Part shown: positions 29,367-40,746 of the stretch, in pieces
Layout: each line of letters opens with the position of its first letter
Numbering within the stretch: position 1 is the first letter of the stretch
From: Vibrio thalassae
GTDB taxonomy: Bacteria > Pseudomonadota > Gammaproteobacteria > Enterobacterales > Vibrionaceae
Assembly (NCBI RefSeq): GCF_900089835.1
Contig: NZ_OANU01000037.1
Span: 1 to 64,000 of the forward strand
Length of the DNA stretch: 64,000 bases
Direction: 5' to 3'
Notes under the pieces: model-generated
Databases searched by the model: none
What the model saw: only the letters and a program-made list of their open reading frames with translations
What the model was told of the DNA's origin: nothing
Translations under genes and position numbers: made by a program

Positions 29367-30905
29367 ATGAGTGCAGCAGATAATCATCCTGAATCTGGCG
29401 CAGAATATCTGCGCCAGATACTCAGAGCTCCGGTTTATGAAGTGGCGACCGTAACGCCACTTCAAGACATGCCAAGACTGGCAGCACGCATCGGTAACCA
29501 GGTACAAATCAAGCGCGAAGATCGCCAGCCGGTACACTCGTTTAAGTTGCGTGGTGCCTACAACATGGTGGCTAACCTAACCGATGAGCAGAAGCGTGCT
29601 GGGGTGATAGCCGCATCAGCGGGTAATCATGCTCAAGGCATGGCACTCTCAGGCACTAAATTAGCTATCAATACCACCATTGTCATGCCTAAAACGACTC
29701 CAGATATCAAAGTAGAAGCCGTTCGTGGATTTGGGGGTAACGTGGTTTTGCATGGCAGCAACTTTGATGAAGCCAAAGCCGAAGCTCAGCGTCTGTCCGA
29801 AGAAAATGGCTACACCTTTGTACCGCCTTTCGATCATCCACTAGTGATTGCTGGACAAGGCACGATTGGTATGGAGATGCTGCAACAAAACGGGCATCTC
29901 GACTATATCTTTGTTCCAGTTGGCGGAGGCGGTCTTGCCGCAGGTGTTGCCGTGTTGGTTAAACAGCTGATGCCTGAGATAAAGGTCATCGCTGTTGAAC
30001 CAGAAGATTCTGCGTGCCTTAAAGCGGCGTTGGATGCTGGAGAGCCAGTGGTCCTCGATCAGGTCAGTATGTTTGCAGATGGTGTTGCGGTAAAAATTAT
30101 TGGTAATGAAACCTTCAGGCTGTGCCAAAAGTACATTGATGGCCACATTACCGTTTCCAGTGATGAAATCTGCGCTGCAGTAAAAGATATCTTCGAAGAT
30201 ACTCGCGCTATTGCCGAGCCATCAGGTGCACTGGCACTCGCTGGTCTGAAAAAGTTTGCAGAGAAGAATCAACTACAAGGCAAGCAGCTAGGCACGGTAC
30301 TGTCAGGTGCTAATACCAATTTCCACGGTTTGCGTTATGTCTCTGAACGGTGTGAACTCGGTGAAAAACGTGAGGGTATTCTCGCGGTGACCATTCCAGA
30401 GCGTCAGGGCGCCTTTTTCGATTTCTGTCGTATTATTGGCGGCCGAGCGGTTACTGAGTTCAACTATCGCTATAATGATGACAAATTAGCCAACATTTTC
30501 GTCGGTGTGCGTCTCGTCGGTGGTCAAGAAGAACTGGATGGCATCATTAGCGATCTCAGAGCAAGTGGCTACCCTGTGGTTGACCTTTCTGATGATGAAA
30601 TGGCAAAACTGCACATTCGCTATATGATTGGTGGCAGACCGTCTAAACCGCTTAAAGAGCGCCTATACAGCTTTGAATTCCCAGAGTATCCAGGAGCGCT
30701 ACTTAAGTTCTTAAGTACACTAGGAACACATTGGAATATCAGTTTATTCAATTATCGCAACCAAGGCGCAGATTACGGACGCGTTTTGTGTGGTTTTGAA
30801 TTAGAAGACAGTGATTTGAACGAGTTCTCTGCTCACCTGAGAGAACTAGGCTATCAGTGCAAAGATGAGACCGATAATCTGTCTTATAAATTCTTTTTGT
30901 CTTAA
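29367..30905 (+). CDS. ilvA: Threonine ammonia-lyase (biosynthetic threonine deaminase)
   Basis: Deaminates threonine to 2-oxobutyrate, the first committed step to isoleucine; feedback inhibited by isoleucine. 512 residues: PLP catalytic domain with Schiff-base Lys in HSFKLRGAYN (about 58-67), glycine loop VPVGGGGLAAGVA, then two C-terminal ACT-like regulatory domains (about 330-510), each with a FPE-type motif (IPERQGAFFDFCRIIG, FPEYPGALLKFLSTLG). It starts 5 bp after ilvD and ends the operon at a strong terminator. Confidence 0.97.
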   Translation: MSAADNHPESGAEYLRQILRAPVYEVATVTPLQDMPRLAARIGNQVQIKREDRQPVHSFKLRGAYNMVANLTDEQKRAGVIAASAGNHAQGMALSGTKLAINTTIVMPKTTPDIKVEAVRGFGGNVVLHGSNFDEAKAEAQRLSEENGYTFVPPFDHPLVIAGQGTIGMEMLQQNGHLDYIFVPVGGGGLAAGVAVLVKQLMPEIKVIAVEPEDSACLKAALDAGEPVVLDQVSMFADGVAVKIIGNETFRLCQKYIDGHITVSSDEICAAVKDIFEDTRAIAEPSGALALAGLKKFAEKNQLQGKQLGTVLSGANTNFHGLRYVSERCELGEKREGILAVTIPERQGAFFDFCRIIGGRAVTEFNYRYNDDKLANIFVGVRLVGGQEELDGIISDLRASGYPVVDLSDDEMAKLHIRYMIGGRPSKPLKERLYSFEFPEYPGALLKFLSTLGTHWNISLFNYRNQGADYGRVLCGFELEDSDLNEFSAHLRELGYQCKDETDNLSYKFFLS

Positions 30906-30908
30906 TCA

Positions 30909-30941
30909 GAAAATGGGAAGCGACAGCTTCCCATTTTTATT
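30909..30941. terminator. Bidirectional terminator, ilvA / punR
   Basis: Stem AAATGGGAAGC / GCTTCCCATTT, loop gaca, with T-runs both ways. Confidence 0.92.
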
Positions 30942-31836
30942 TCAACCAATCGTGATACAGCTGGTCTTCATCTCCTAGATACTCCACCATCCAATCCAAA
31001 AGATTATGATTATCGTGCTTTCTCCACACCAAGCAGCACTCACTTGGGGTTTGGGCATCTTCGAGAGTTCGCTCCACCAGCATGCCATAATCGATAAGTG
31101 GTTGAGCAATATGTCTTGGCATATAACCAATGCCCACATTTTTCTTCAAGCACTCAATAGCAGTAAACCAATTAGGCAGTAATAGCCGTCGTTGTTGCGG
31201 GTAGTGTTCATTGTGACGTTTAGGTAATACTCGCGACGTGTCATCAATGCATATAGCCGTATATTGACTGACAAAATCTTCATCCAAACGCTCCTGGTGG
31301 GCGCATGGATGCGAAGGAGACATGACCAAAGCCCAATCTAAGCTACCTATTTTCTTTACGCCATATTCACCACTAACAGGAATCGCACTTGTCGCGCCGA
31401 TCACGATATCCGCTCGTTGTTGGGAGATCGCCTCCCAGGAGCCGTTATAGACCTCCATATTGATCTGCAGCTCGGCAAATTCAAACTCTTGATAAAAGTT
31501 CTCTATCAAATCAGAGAGTTTATCTACTCTAACCACATTGTCTAAGGTCAGCTTTAAGCTATTTTGCCACCCGAGAGCGGTACGTCGTGTCTGATGCGTC
31601 AGTTCATCCATTTTGCGCAGCATTTGCCGAGCTTCTACCATGAAGACTTCACCAGCCGCGGTTAATTCAACCTTTCTTGGAAGACGAGTAAACAGTTTTA
31701 CACCGAGCTCTTGTTCAATTTGCCGCACGCTGTAGCTAATCGCTGAAGGCACCTTATGGAGCACATCGGCAGCGGCACTGAAGCTTCCTAGACGAGCAAC
31801 AACGTCTAGCATTTTTAGTGATGAGCGAGAGTACAT
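30937..31836 (-). CDS. punR: LysR-type regulator PunR
   Basis: 299-residue LysR regulator: winged HTH at about 4-62 (GSFSAAADVLHKVPSAISYSVRQIEQELGVKLF) and a periplasmic-binding-fold effector domain. It is most like E. coli PunR (YdhB), which activates the divergent purine-nucleoside exporter/importer gene punC; shared stretches include RNGSFSAAA-like and VPSA-S-SVRQ. The divergent neighbour here is the PunC-type transporter, supporting the assignment. A TCAAAAtTTTTGA repeat (31847-31859) lies 10 bp before its start. Confidence 0.82.
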   Translation of the reverse strand: MYSRSSLKMLDVVARLGSFSAAADVLHKVPSAISYSVRQIEQELGVKLFTRLPRKVELTAAGEVFMVEARQMLRKMDELTHQTRRTALGWQNSLKLTLDNVVRVDKLSDLIENFYQEFEFAELQINMEVYNGSWEAISQQRADIVIGATSAIPVSGEYGVKKIGSLDWALVMSPSHPCAHQERLDEDFVSQYTAICIDDTSRVLPKRHNEHYPQQRRLLLPNWFTAIECLKKNVGIGYMPRHIAQPLIDYGMLVERTLEDAQTPSECCLVWRKHDNHNLLDWMVEYLGDEDQLYHDWLK

Positions 31837-31846
31837 ACTTTAGCTT

Positions 31847-31859
31847 TCAAAATTTTTGA
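31847..31859. promoter_or_regulatory. Candidate PunR operator
   Basis: TCAAAA-t-TTTTGA, perfect 6-bp arms, between divergent punR and punC. A/T-rich -10-like elements for punC (TATAAG at 31891, TAGAAT at 31906) lie downstream. It is compatible with a LysR T-N11-A site, but this is inference. Confidence 0.45.
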
Positions 31860-31975
31860 TAGATAACCACAAAATATAGCGTTTTATTTTTATAAGATCC
31901 AAAAATAGAATACACGCCATCAGCAGTATGGGCTGGCGCCAATTCATTCCTGTGAAAGTATTTCAAGGAATAACA

Positions 31976-33181
31976 ATGAAAATAACCAAACTACAACTCA
32001 GCTATCTTGCGATATTATCCATGTTGGGCTTCATTGCTACCGATATGTATTTGCCTGCGTTTAAACTTATCGAGCAAGATTTTGCTACCGGACCAGAACA
32101 GATCGCTCTGTCATTAACGGTCTTTTTAGTCGGTATGGGTCTTGGACAGTTCTTATGGGGACTTGCCAGTGACCGTTTTGGACACCGCAAAACGCTCTTT
32201 GCCGGACTCATTATCTTTACTATTGCCTCTATCGGCTTAGCCTGGAGCCAAGAAGTATGGCAATTGTTGGCACTGCGTATGCTGCAAGCGATTGGTGTTT
32301 GTGCTCCAGCCGTGATTTGGCAATCTATGGTGATCGACAAATTCGATAAAAGAACTAGCCAGCAAATCTTCGCTACGATCATGCCTCTTGTTGCCTTGTC
32401 TCCAGCACTAGCGCCGCAACTTGGTGTGCTATTAACAGATTTATGGGGATGGCACAGTATCTTCGTCGTATTAGCGATTACAGGTGCCCTATTAGCCGCG
32501 ATCACCTTATCGATGAAAGATCATAAAAAAGCACAGCGTCAACGATCATCGGTAGGCGCTGATCTTAAGAGTCTATTCGGATCACGTGAATACGTGGGTA
32601 ACGTAATGTTGTTCTCTGTCGCTTCTGCGGCGTTCTTCGCTTACCTAACAGGTATGCCCGAAATCATGAGTCAACTTGGTTATTCAGCCAAAGACATCGG
32701 TTTAAGCTTCATCCCACAAACTATCGCATTTATGCTTGGTGGTTACATGGGCAAGAAGTTAGTCGCTAAGTTAGGTGATGACGTGGTACTGAAACAGCTA
32801 CTAGGATTGGAAACGGTCGCTATACTGTTGGTATTTACAGCGTGTCAGTGGGAGCTCACCAGTGTATGGCCAATCCTAGCACCTTTCTGCTTGCTAGCAG
32901 TTGCAAACGGCGCTTTGTATCCGATTGTAGTGAACCGTGCCCTATCAAGCGCACCACATTGCTCAGCAACGGCCGCAGGATTGCAAAACAGCGTACAGAT
33001 TGGTATTAGCAGTTTAGCCAGCGCTCTTGTTGCAGCATTTGCAGTGTTCGCTCAATCAGCGGTTGGTTATGTGATTCTTGGTTGTTTAGCCTTAATGTGG
33101 GTCGGTTACCTGATTGCCACACCGGCACTAACCGAAGAGCTAACGATACCAGATAACTCTCGAGTCGTAAGCGACGAGTAA
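31976..33181 (+). CDS. punC: MFS transporter PunC (purine nucleoside transporter)
   Basis: 401-residue major facilitator with 12 predicted membrane helices, of the Bcr/CflA drug-efflux subfamily (DHA1). The TDMYLPAF start of helix 1 and the loop 2-3 motif GLASDRFGHRKTLF are intact. It is closest in character to E. coli YdhC/PunC, including the MLQAIGVCAPAVIWQSMV helix 4-5 segment. The frame starts at 31928, but the ATG at 31976 has AAGGAA in front and fits the family. Substrate inferred from the punR pairing; a drug efflux role cannot be excluded. Confidence 0.82.
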   Translation: MKITKLQLSYLAILSMLGFIATDMYLPAFKLIEQDFATGPEQIALSLTVFLVGMGLGQFLWGLASDRFGHRKTLFAGLIIFTIASIGLAWSQEVWQLLALRMLQAIGVCAPAVIWQSMVIDKFDKRTSQQIFATIMPLVALSPALAPQLGVLLTDLWGWHSIFVVLAITGALLAAITLSMKDHKKAQRQRSSVGADLKSLFGSREYVGNVMLFSVASAAFFAYLTGMPEIMSQLGYSAKDIGLSFIPQTIAFMLGGYMGKKLVAKLGDDVVLKQLLGLETVAILLVFTACQWELTSVWPILAPFCLLAVANGALYPIVVNRALSSAPHCSATAAGLQNSVQIGISSLASALVAAFAVFAQSAVGYVILGCLALMWVGYLIATPALTEELTIPDNSRVVSDE

Positions 33182-33183
33182 TG

Positions 33184-33213
33184 AAAAAATGGGCGAGTGA
33201 ATCGCCCATTTTT
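33184..33213. terminator. Bidirectional terminator after punC
   Basis: Stem AAAAATGGGCGA / TCGCCCATTTTT, loop gtgaa, between the convergent punC and solute-binding-protein genes. Confidence 0.92.
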
Positions 33214-33219
33214 CTTGTA

Positions 33220-33996
33220 TTACAGGCTTTGTAATCCCCACTTTTTCGCGGTTTCTTCAAAGAAACCCTGTGTCTTTTTCAGCTCCACCCAATGATTCAC
33301 ATAGTTAATCCAAATCTGGTCACTTTGCGGTAGTAGCATCGAAATAGGTGTTGGCTTTCGAGGGTCTTTCACGGGCACAATGGCAAGTTGCTTAAACTTG
33401 GTGACTAACGTTGCTGCTTCTACATTTGAGGTCACAGACACATCAGCGCGACGTGCGAGTAATTCTTGGAAATCACGAGCCGGCGCTTCAATAACAATGT
33501 GTTCTGCATCAGGGAAAAAGTCTTTCACCATCTTCTCTTGTACTGTGCCTAGTGTGGCCGCTACTTTAATATCAGGTTTGTTAAAATCTGCCCAATCAGA
33601 GAACTTCTCTAAGTCTTTCTTTTGGACAACAGGAACAAATGCTAGATAGAAATAGGGCTGACTGTATCCCGCCACTTTGGCACGAGACATATTCAGAGAG
33701 GCACTGCCCGTTATATCGTATTTGTTAGCGGTAATGCCATTCACCAACGTTTTCCAATCCGTCGCCACATATTCCACTTTCACACCAAGATCTTTGGCAA
33801 GCTGTGTCGTCACATCAATATCGAAACCTCGATACGAATTGGTCGCTGGATCTTTCATGGTCATGGGGTTCCAATCACCTGTTGTCCCCACGCGCAATAC
33901 ACCAGAATCCAAAATCTTTTGCAGACGACTCGTTTCCGCTGCGACCTGACCGATAGAAAGAAAAGTAATAATAAAGCCCAGAATCCACTTCTTCAT
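33220..33996 (-). CDS. Periplasmic solute-binding protein, PheC-like
   Basis: 258-residue type II periplasmic binding protein (SBP family 3): signal peptide of about 20 residues (MKKWILGFIITFLSIGQVAA), then SRLQKILDSGVLRVGTTGDW, which resembles the N-terminus of cyclohexadienyl dehydratase PheC as well as amino-acid binding proteins. It could thus be a binding protein for a polar or aromatic amino acid, or a periplasmic dehydratase; I cannot decide. The frame is open to 34128, but the ATG at 33996 has AGGGA 8 nt upstream and begins the signal peptide. Divergent from a permease gene; no ATPase gene is nearby. Confidence 0.82.
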   Translation of the reverse strand: MKKWILGFIITFLSIGQVAAETSRLQKILDSGVLRVGTTGDWNPMTMKDPATNSYRGFDIDVTTQLAKDLGVKVEYVATDWKTLVNGITANKYDITGSASLNMSRAKVAGYSQPYFYLAFVPVVQKKDLEKFSDWADFNKPDIKVAATLGTVQEKMVKDFFPDAEHIVIEAPARDFQELLARRADVSVTSNVEAATLVTKFKQLAIVPVKDPRKPTPISMLLPQSDQIWINYVNHWVELKKTQGFFEETAKKWGLQSL

Positions 33997-34003
33997 TGAA
34001 TAG

Positions 34004-34087
34004 TCCCTAAAATTATTAAACATTAGTGGTACATACTTGATAACATAGCAGTAACAGATGGATTTTTCAGAAATAATTAGGGACGAT
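34004..34087. repeat. Inverted repeat joining the two divergent start regions
   Basis: TAGTCCCTAAAATTATT near 34001-34017 and AATAATTAGGGAC near 34073-34085 are inverted copies apart from two extra A. Each copy supplies the AGGGA ribosome-binding site of its gene, one leftward and one rightward. Confidence 0.7.
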
Positions 34088-34088
34088 T

Positions 34089-34832
34089 GTGAGCTATCGA
34101 CTACTTGCTGTTGTTTTATGTCTGCCACTACTAAGTGGTTGTTCTGACTATGAGTGGGGCTGGTATGTACTCAACCCTTCAACGGAACAAGGAAAAACTA
34201 ACCTCGGTTTCCTATTAGCGGGATTTAAAGACACCATCTATGTCTCCTTGCTCAGTATGGTATTTGCTATGCTGTTAGGTCTGCTTGTCGCCTTTCCAGC
34301 CTTGTCAGAGAAGCCTTGGCTGCGCGCTATTAATCGAATCTATGTCGAAGTGATTCGCTCCATACCGGTTCTCGTTTTGTTACTGTGGGTATACTACGGC
34401 ATGCCCACATTATTAGACATTTCTCTCAATCATTTTTGGGCCGGAGTGATAGCACTTACTATCGCGGAAAGTGCCTTTATGGCAGAGGTGTTTCGTGGCG
34501 GTATTCAGGCAGTGACCCGTGGTCAGCATGAGGCAGCTGAGTCACTTGGCCTCAATTATTGGCAGAAGATGCGACTGGTTATCTTACCGCAAGCTTTTCG
34601 TCAGATACTACCGCCACTGGGTAACCAGTTTGTCTACATTCTCAAAATGTCATCATTAGTAAGTGTTATCGGGCTTAGTGACCTGACTCGAAGAGCGAAC
34701 GAGTTGGTTGTAAATGAGTACTTACCTTTAGAAATCTATACTTTCCTCGTTCTCGAGTATTTAGCATTAATTCTGTTGGTATCACAAGCTGTGCGCTGGC
34801 TTGAAAAGCGTATTGCGATTCCAAGCCACTAA
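34089..34832 (+). CDS. Amino-acid ABC transporter permease with lipoprotein-like N-terminus
   Basis: 247-residue HisM/GlnP-type permease. After an unusual start (LLAVVLCLPLLSGCSDYEWG, which reads as a lipobox LSGC at about residues 15-18) come about five membrane helices. The cytoplasmic EAA loop is HEAAESLGLNYWQKMRLVILP (about 150-170), where the ATPase should dock. The start is GTG with AGGGA before it. It is paired with the divergent binding protein at 33220, and no ATPase is encoded beside it. It ends at a bidirectional terminator shared with glmU. Confidence 0.85.
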   Translation: MSYRLLAVVLCLPLLSGCSDYEWGWYVLNPSTEQGKTNLGFLLAGFKDTIYVSLLSMVFAMLLGLLVAFPALSEKPWLRAINRIYVEVIRSIPVLVLLLWVYYGMPTLLDISLNHFWAGVIALTIAESAFMAEVFRGGIQAVTRGQHEAAESLGLNYWQKMRLVILPQAFRQILPPLGNQFVYILKMSSLVSVIGLSDLTRRANELVVNEYLPLEIYTFLVLEYLALILLVSQAVRWLEKRIAIPSH

Positions 34833-34850
34833 CAATAAGTTCAGAGAGAC

Positions 34851-34878
34851 AAAAAGGGCCTCAATGAGGCCCTTTTTA
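34851..34878. terminator. Bidirectional terminator, permease / glmU
   Basis: Stem AAAAAGGGCCTCA / TGAGGCCCTTTTT, between convergent stop codons. Confidence 0.92.
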
Positions 34879-34888
34879 ATGAAGGAGA

Positions 34889-36250
34889 CTATTTCTGCTT
34901 GGTTGGACGCTGCCAGCCTGAAATTTTGCGCTCTTTTGCACGAGTAATCACTAACTCACCTTCAGCGACATCTTTAGTTAACGTGGTACCCGCACCAATC
35001 GTCGCCCCATCAGCGATAGTCACAGGGGCAACCAGTTGACTGTCAGAGCCGACAAAAACGTCATTGCCAATCACCGTCTTAAACTTATTCGCCCCATCGT
35101 AGTTACAAGTGATAACACCTGCACCAATGTTAGTACGCTGGCCAATGTCGGCATCACCTAGGTATGTTAAATGGTTCGCTTTCGAGCCTTCACCTAGACG
35201 AGCATTTTTCACTTCAACGAAGTTGCCAACGTGAGCGTCATTTCGTAGCTCTGCTCCAGGGCGTAAACGCGTAAATGGACCAACCGTACACTCTTCACCG
35301 ATTGTCGCGCCTTCGATTACGCTGTATGGACGTACGATGGTATTGTCGTCAATTTTACAGTCTTTTAGCACACAACCCGTACCGATAACGACGTTATCAC
35401 CAAGCGTGACACTCCCCTCAATGATAACATTGGTGTCAATCTCTACATCCATACCACACTGTAGCTCGCCACGAAGGTCAAAACGAGCTGGGTCGCGTAA
35501 CATCACTCCCTGCTCGAGCAGCTTCTGTGCTTGCATGGATTGAAAGGCTCGCTCTAAACGCGCTAGCTGGGCGCGGTCGTTAACCCCTTCAACTTCAATC
35601 GGATTTGCGGGGTGAACCGCTTCTACCGCACGACCTTCATTATGAGCGGCGGCAATCACGTCGGTCAGGTAATACTCACCTTGCGCGTTATCATTGCTAA
35701 GACCAGATAACCAGCGCTTTAGATCCCCCCCGGTAGCCACCATCACACCGGTATTGATCTCTTTAATGAGCTTTTGCTCTTCCGTTGCATCTTTCTGCTC
35801 AACAATAGCGACTACTGGACCATTCTTACGCACAATACGGCCATAACCCATCGGGTTATCAAGGACAACGGTTAACAGTGCAATACCACCGGTGGGTTGA
35901 GCATCGAGTAGGTTTTCAATGGTCTCTTCAGAAATAAGCGGAACATCACCATAGAGAACAAGTACTTTTTCATCATCAGCAAAATGTGGAGACGCCTGAT
36001 CGACAGCATGACCCGTCCCTAATTGATCCGCTTGCAGCACCCAATTTACCTGCTCTTGCTGCAAAGCCGCTTGCATCATTTCACCACCATGACCATACAC
36101 TAGGTGGATATTCTGAGAACCTAAGCTTTCACAAGTGTCGATGACATGTTTTACCATCGGTTTGCCAGCCAGAGTATGCAATACTTTAGGTATGTGGGAG
36201 TACATGCGGGTTCCTTTCCCCGCAGCAAGAACGACTGCACTAAATTTCAT
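34889..36250 (-). CDS. glmU: Bifunctional UDP-N-acetylglucosamine pyrophosphorylase / glucosamine-1-P acetyltransferase
   Basis: Makes UDP-GlcNAc for peptidoglycan and LPS. 453 residues: N-terminal uridyltransferase domain beginning with [11 protein letters not shown] (about 8-18) and GDVPLI near 105, then from about 250 a left-handed beta-helix acetyltransferase domain with hexapeptide repeats and the active-site region [21 protein letters not shown]. It lies next to the atp operon as in many gammaproteobacteria, but after the operon terminator. Confidence 0.97.
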   Translation of the reverse strand: MKFSAVVLAAGKGTRMYSHIPKVLHTLAGKPMVKHVIDTCESLGSQNIHLVYGHGGEMMQAALQQEQVNWVLQADQLGTGHAVDQASPHFADDEKVLVLYGDVPLISEETIENLLDAQPTGGIALLTVVLDNPMGYGRIVRKNGPVVAIVEQKDATEEQKLIKEINTGVMVATGGDLKRWLSGLSNDNAQGEYYLTDVIAAAHNEGRAVEAVHPANPIEVEGVNDRAQLARLERAFQSMQAQKLLEQGVMLRDPARFDLRGELQCGMDVEIDTNVIIEGSVTLGDNVVIGTGCVLKDCKIDDNTIVRPYSVIEGATIGEECTVGPFTRLRPGAELRNDAHVGNFVEVKNARLGEGSKANHLTYLGDADIGQRTNIGAGVITCNYDGANKFKTVIGNDVFVGSDSQLVAPVTIADGATIGAGTTLTKDVAEGELVITRAKERKISGWQRPTKQK

Positions 36251-36348
36251 TATTATTGAACCATTGACGTTAATTAAGCTAACGTCATTCTAGCGATGAA
36301 TGCCAGCAGTGTTAAATAGATTGGAAAAATTTCTGATAAAAATTAAGC

Positions 36349-36377
36349 AAAAAGGCGACCCTAAGGTCGCCTTTTTC
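36349..36377 (-). terminator. Terminator of the atp operon
   Basis: Stem AAAAAGGCGACC / GGTCGCCTTTTT, loop ctaa, just after the atpC stop; T-run on the minus strand. Confidence 0.9.
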
Positions 36378-36403
36378 ATCGCGGTTAGTTCAGTTTACCT
36401 GAA

Positions 36404-36826
36404 TTAACGACGTTTTTTTGTCAGCTCGATTACTCGTAGCTGAGCAATGGCTTTAGCCAGTTCACTGGCCGCTTGCGCGAAGTCCATGTCGCCATGCTGA
36501 TTCTGGATATGCTCCTCAGCTTTGCGTTTGGCTTCTTCTGCCTTAGCTGCGTCTAGTTCCTCGCCACGGATAGCAGTATCAGCCAGTACTGTAGCAGTAC
36601 CCGGCTGAACTTCTACGATACCACCAGAGACATAAATGAACTCTTCTTTACCGTATTGAGTAACGATACGCACCATACCAGGCTTGATAGCGGTCAGCAG
36701 CGGTGTGTGTCCATGGTAAATACCAAGTTCACCTTCGCTACCGGACACCTGAAACGTCTCAACACGACCTGAGAAAAGTTTTTTCTCCGCGCTTACTACG
36801 TCTAGGTGAAAGGTTATTGCTGCCAT
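36404..36826 (-). CDS. atpC: ATP synthase epsilon subunit
   Basis: Central-stalk subunit of F1, which couples rotation and inhibits ATP hydrolysis. 140 residues: N-terminal beta sandwich (about 1-85, with [22 protein letters not shown]) and C-terminal helical hairpin (about 88-138). It is the last gene of atpIBEFHAGDC, 18 bp after atpD. Confidence 0.97.
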   Translation of the reverse strand: MAAITFHLDVVSAEKKLFSGRVETFQVSGSEGELGIYHGHTPLLTAIKPGMVRIVTQYGKEEFIYVSGGIVEVQPGTATVLADTAIRGEELDAAKAEEAKRKAEEHIQNQHGDMDFAQAASELAKAIAQLRVIELTKKRR

Positions 36827-36844
36827 ATCGCCTCCTAATTAGCC

Positions 36845-38263
<1,419 letters not shown>

Positions 38264-38283
38264 CTATTTCGTTTTACCTAAGC

Positions 38284-39150
38284 TTAAACCGCAGCTGCGC
38301 CGCCAACGATTTCTGATAGTTCTTGTGTGATAGCCGCTTGACGCGCCTTGTTGTACACAAGCTCTAGATCATCAATCAAGTTGGTCGCATTGTCCGTTGC
38401 AGCTTTCATTGCAATCATTCGAGCCGCTTGCTCACAAGCAAGGTTCTCTACCACACCTTGATACACTTGAGATTCGATAAAACGAAGCAATAGTGCGTCT
38501 AGTAGTGGTTTTGGCTCAGGCTCATAAATGTAGCCCCATGAATGTTCGCGCTGCATCTCTTCACTGTCAGATTTAGGCAGAGGTAGCAATTGATCGATCG
38601 TTGGTTCCTGAATCATAGTGTTAACAAAGTGGTTATACACTACGTACAGGCGATCCAATTCGCCTTCGTCATACTTCTTCAGCATCACACCAACAGTACC
38701 GATAAGGTCTTCTAAGCTAGGCTCATCACCCAAACCCGATACCTGTGCCGATACTTTTGCGCCGCTGTTGTTAAAGAATGCTGTCGCTTTTGAGCCAATC
38801 ACAGCTAGCTCAACTTCAGCACCTTTTTGTTTCCAATCCTGCATCTCTAAGACAGCTTTTTTGAACAAGTTAATGTTCAAGCCGCCACAAAGACCACGGT
38901 CGGTAGAAATAATGACATAACCAACACGCTTGGCTTCACGCTCTTCTAGGTACGGATGTTGGTACTCTAGATTTGCGTTAGCCAAATGACCGATCACTTT
39001 ACGCATAGTTTCAGCGTATGGACGAGAAGCTTCACGCGCATCTTGCGAACGACGCATTTTTGAAGCTGCTACCATTTCCATCGCTTTCGTAATTTTCTGA
39101 GTGCTTTTCACACTACCGATTTTATTACGTATCTCTTTTGCGCCGGCCAT
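38284..39150 (-). CDS. atpG: ATP synthase gamma subunit
   Basis: Rotor shaft of F1, 288 residues. Conserved N-terminal helix [34 protein letters not shown] and C-terminal helix [34 protein letters not shown]-type ends are both present in full (shown here in part only as they are long: N-helix 1-60, C-helix 210-285). It lies between atpA and atpD. Confidence 0.97.
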   Translation of the reverse strand: MAGAKEIRNKIGSVKSTQKITKAMEMVAASKMRRSQDAREASRPYAETMRKVIGHLANANLEYQHPYLEEREAKRVGYVIISTDRGLCGGLNINLFKKAVLEMQDWKQKGAEVELAVIGSKATAFFNNSGAKVSAQVSGLGDEPSLEDLIGTVGVMLKKYDEGELDRLYVVYNHFVNTMIQEPTIDQLLPLPKSDSEEMQREHSWGYIYEPEPKPLLDALLLRFIESQVYQGVVENLACEQAARMIAMKAATDNATNLIDDLELVYNKARQAAITQELSEIVGGAAAV

Positions 39151-39191
39151 CGTTACTCTCCATAAGTGGTGACCAAAAGGTCACCCACCAA

Positions 39192-40733
39192 TTACCAAGT
39201 CTGAGTTGCTTTGAAATCGTCAGTCAGTTTCTTAAGCTGAGCTTCGATATCATCGTTGTAAGCACCCGTAGTGTTGATCTCTTTTGCAAGATCAGCATAT
39301 TGACTGTGAGCATACGATAGAAGCGCTGCTTCGAAGTCTAGAATCTTGTTGATTTCAACATCATCTAGGTAGCCGCGCTCAACAGCAAAGATAACTAGTG
39401 CTTGGTCAAATACAGACATAGGAGCGTATTGTTTCTGCTTCATTAGTTCTGTAACTTTTTGACCGTGGCTTAGCTGACGCTTAGTTGCATCATCTAGGTC
39501 AGATGAGAACTGTGCGAACGCTGCTAGTTCACGATAAGCCGCTAGTGCAGTACGGATACCACCAGATAGCTTCTTAATGATCTTAGTCTGCGCTGAGCCA
39601 CCTACACGAGATACTGAGATACCTGGGTCAACAGCTGGGCGAACACCCGCGTTGAAGGCTTCAGTTTGTAGGAAGATCTGACCATCGGTAATCGAGATTA
39701 CGTTTGTCGGTACGAATGCAGAAACGTCACCAGCTTGAGTTTCGATGATAGGAAGAGCAGTTAGAGAACCAGTCTTACCTTTCACTTCACCGTTAGTGAA
39801 ACGTTCTACGTACTCTTCGCTTACACGAGCTGCACGCTCTAGTAGACGTGAGTGGAGGTAGAATACGTCACCTGGGAATGCCTCACGGCCTGGTGGACGT
39901 TTAAGTAGTAGAGAGATCTGACGGTAAGCTACCGCTTGCTTAGATAGGTCATCATAAACAATCAGAGCGTCTTCACCGCGGTCACGGAAGTATTCACCCA
40001 TTGCACAACCTGCGTATGGCGCTAGGTATTGCAGTGCAGCAGATTCTGAAGCAGATGCTACAACCACGATAGTGTTTTGTAGTGCACCGTGCTCTTCCAG
40101 TTTACGCACAACGTTTGCGATAGTAGAAGCTTTCTGACCAATCGCTACGTAGATAGAGAAGATACCAGAGTCTTTCTGGTTGATGATTGCATCGATCGCC
40201 ATCGCGGTTTTACCGATCTGACGGTCACCGATGATAAGTTCACGCTGACCACGACCGATTGGGATCATTGAGTCAACTGACTTATAACCAGTTTGTACTG
40301 GCTGATCAACCGATTTACGGTCGATTACACCAGGTGCAATCACTTCTACTGGTGACGTAAGCTTCGCTTCAATTGGACCTTTGCCATCGATTGGCTCACC
40401 TAGTGTGTTTACAACACGACCAAGCATTTCAGGACCAACTGGAACTTCAAGAATACGACCAGTACCTGTTACTTTCATGCCTTCCTTAAGGTCAGCATAT
40501 GGGCCCATTACTACCGCACCAACCGAGTCACGCTCAAGGTTAAGTGCTAGTGCATAACGGCCACCCGGTAATTCAATCATTTCACCTTGCATCACGTCCG
40601 CTAGGCCGTGGATGCGAATGATACCATCGCTTACCGATACGATAGTACCTTCATTACGAGCTTCACTCACAACATCGAAAGATTCGATACGCTGCTTGAT
40701 TAGGTCGCTAATTTCTGTGGAATTAAGTTGCAT
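39192..40733 (-). CDS. atpA: ATP synthase alpha subunit
   Basis: Non-catalytic nucleotide-binding F1 subunit, 513 residues, the same length as in E. coli. Walker [10 protein letters not shown] (about 169-177) and the signature [17 protein letters not shown] (about 363-379) are visible. The frame runs to 40766, but the ATG at 40733 begins [16 protein letters not shown], the family start, with GGAG 3 nt upstream. Confidence 0.97.
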   Translation of the reverse strand: MQLNSTEISDLIKQRIESFDVVSEARNEGTIVSVSDGIIRIHGLADVMQGEMIELPGGRYALALNLERDSVGAVVMGPYADLKEGMKVTGTGRILEVPVGPEMLGRVVNTLGEPIDGKGPIEAKLTSPVEVIAPGVIDRKSVDQPVQTGYKSVDSMIPIGRGQRELIIGDRQIGKTAMAIDAIINQKDSGIFSIYVAIGQKASTIANVVRKLEEHGALQNTIVVVASASESAALQYLAPYAGCAMGEYFRDRGEDALIVYDDLSKQAVAYRQISLLLKRPPGREAFPGDVFYLHSRLLERAARVSEEYVERFTNGEVKGKTGSLTALPIIETQAGDVSAFVPTNVISITDGQIFLQTEAFNAGVRPAVDPGISVSRVGGSAQTKIIKKLSGGIRTALAAYRELAAFAQFSSDLDDATKRQLSHGQKVTELMKQKQYAPMSVFDQALVIFAVERGYLDDVEINKILDFEAALLSYAHSQYADLAKEINTTGAYNDDIEAQLKKLTDDFKATQTW

Positions 40734-40746
40734 GCTCCAATCCCCA

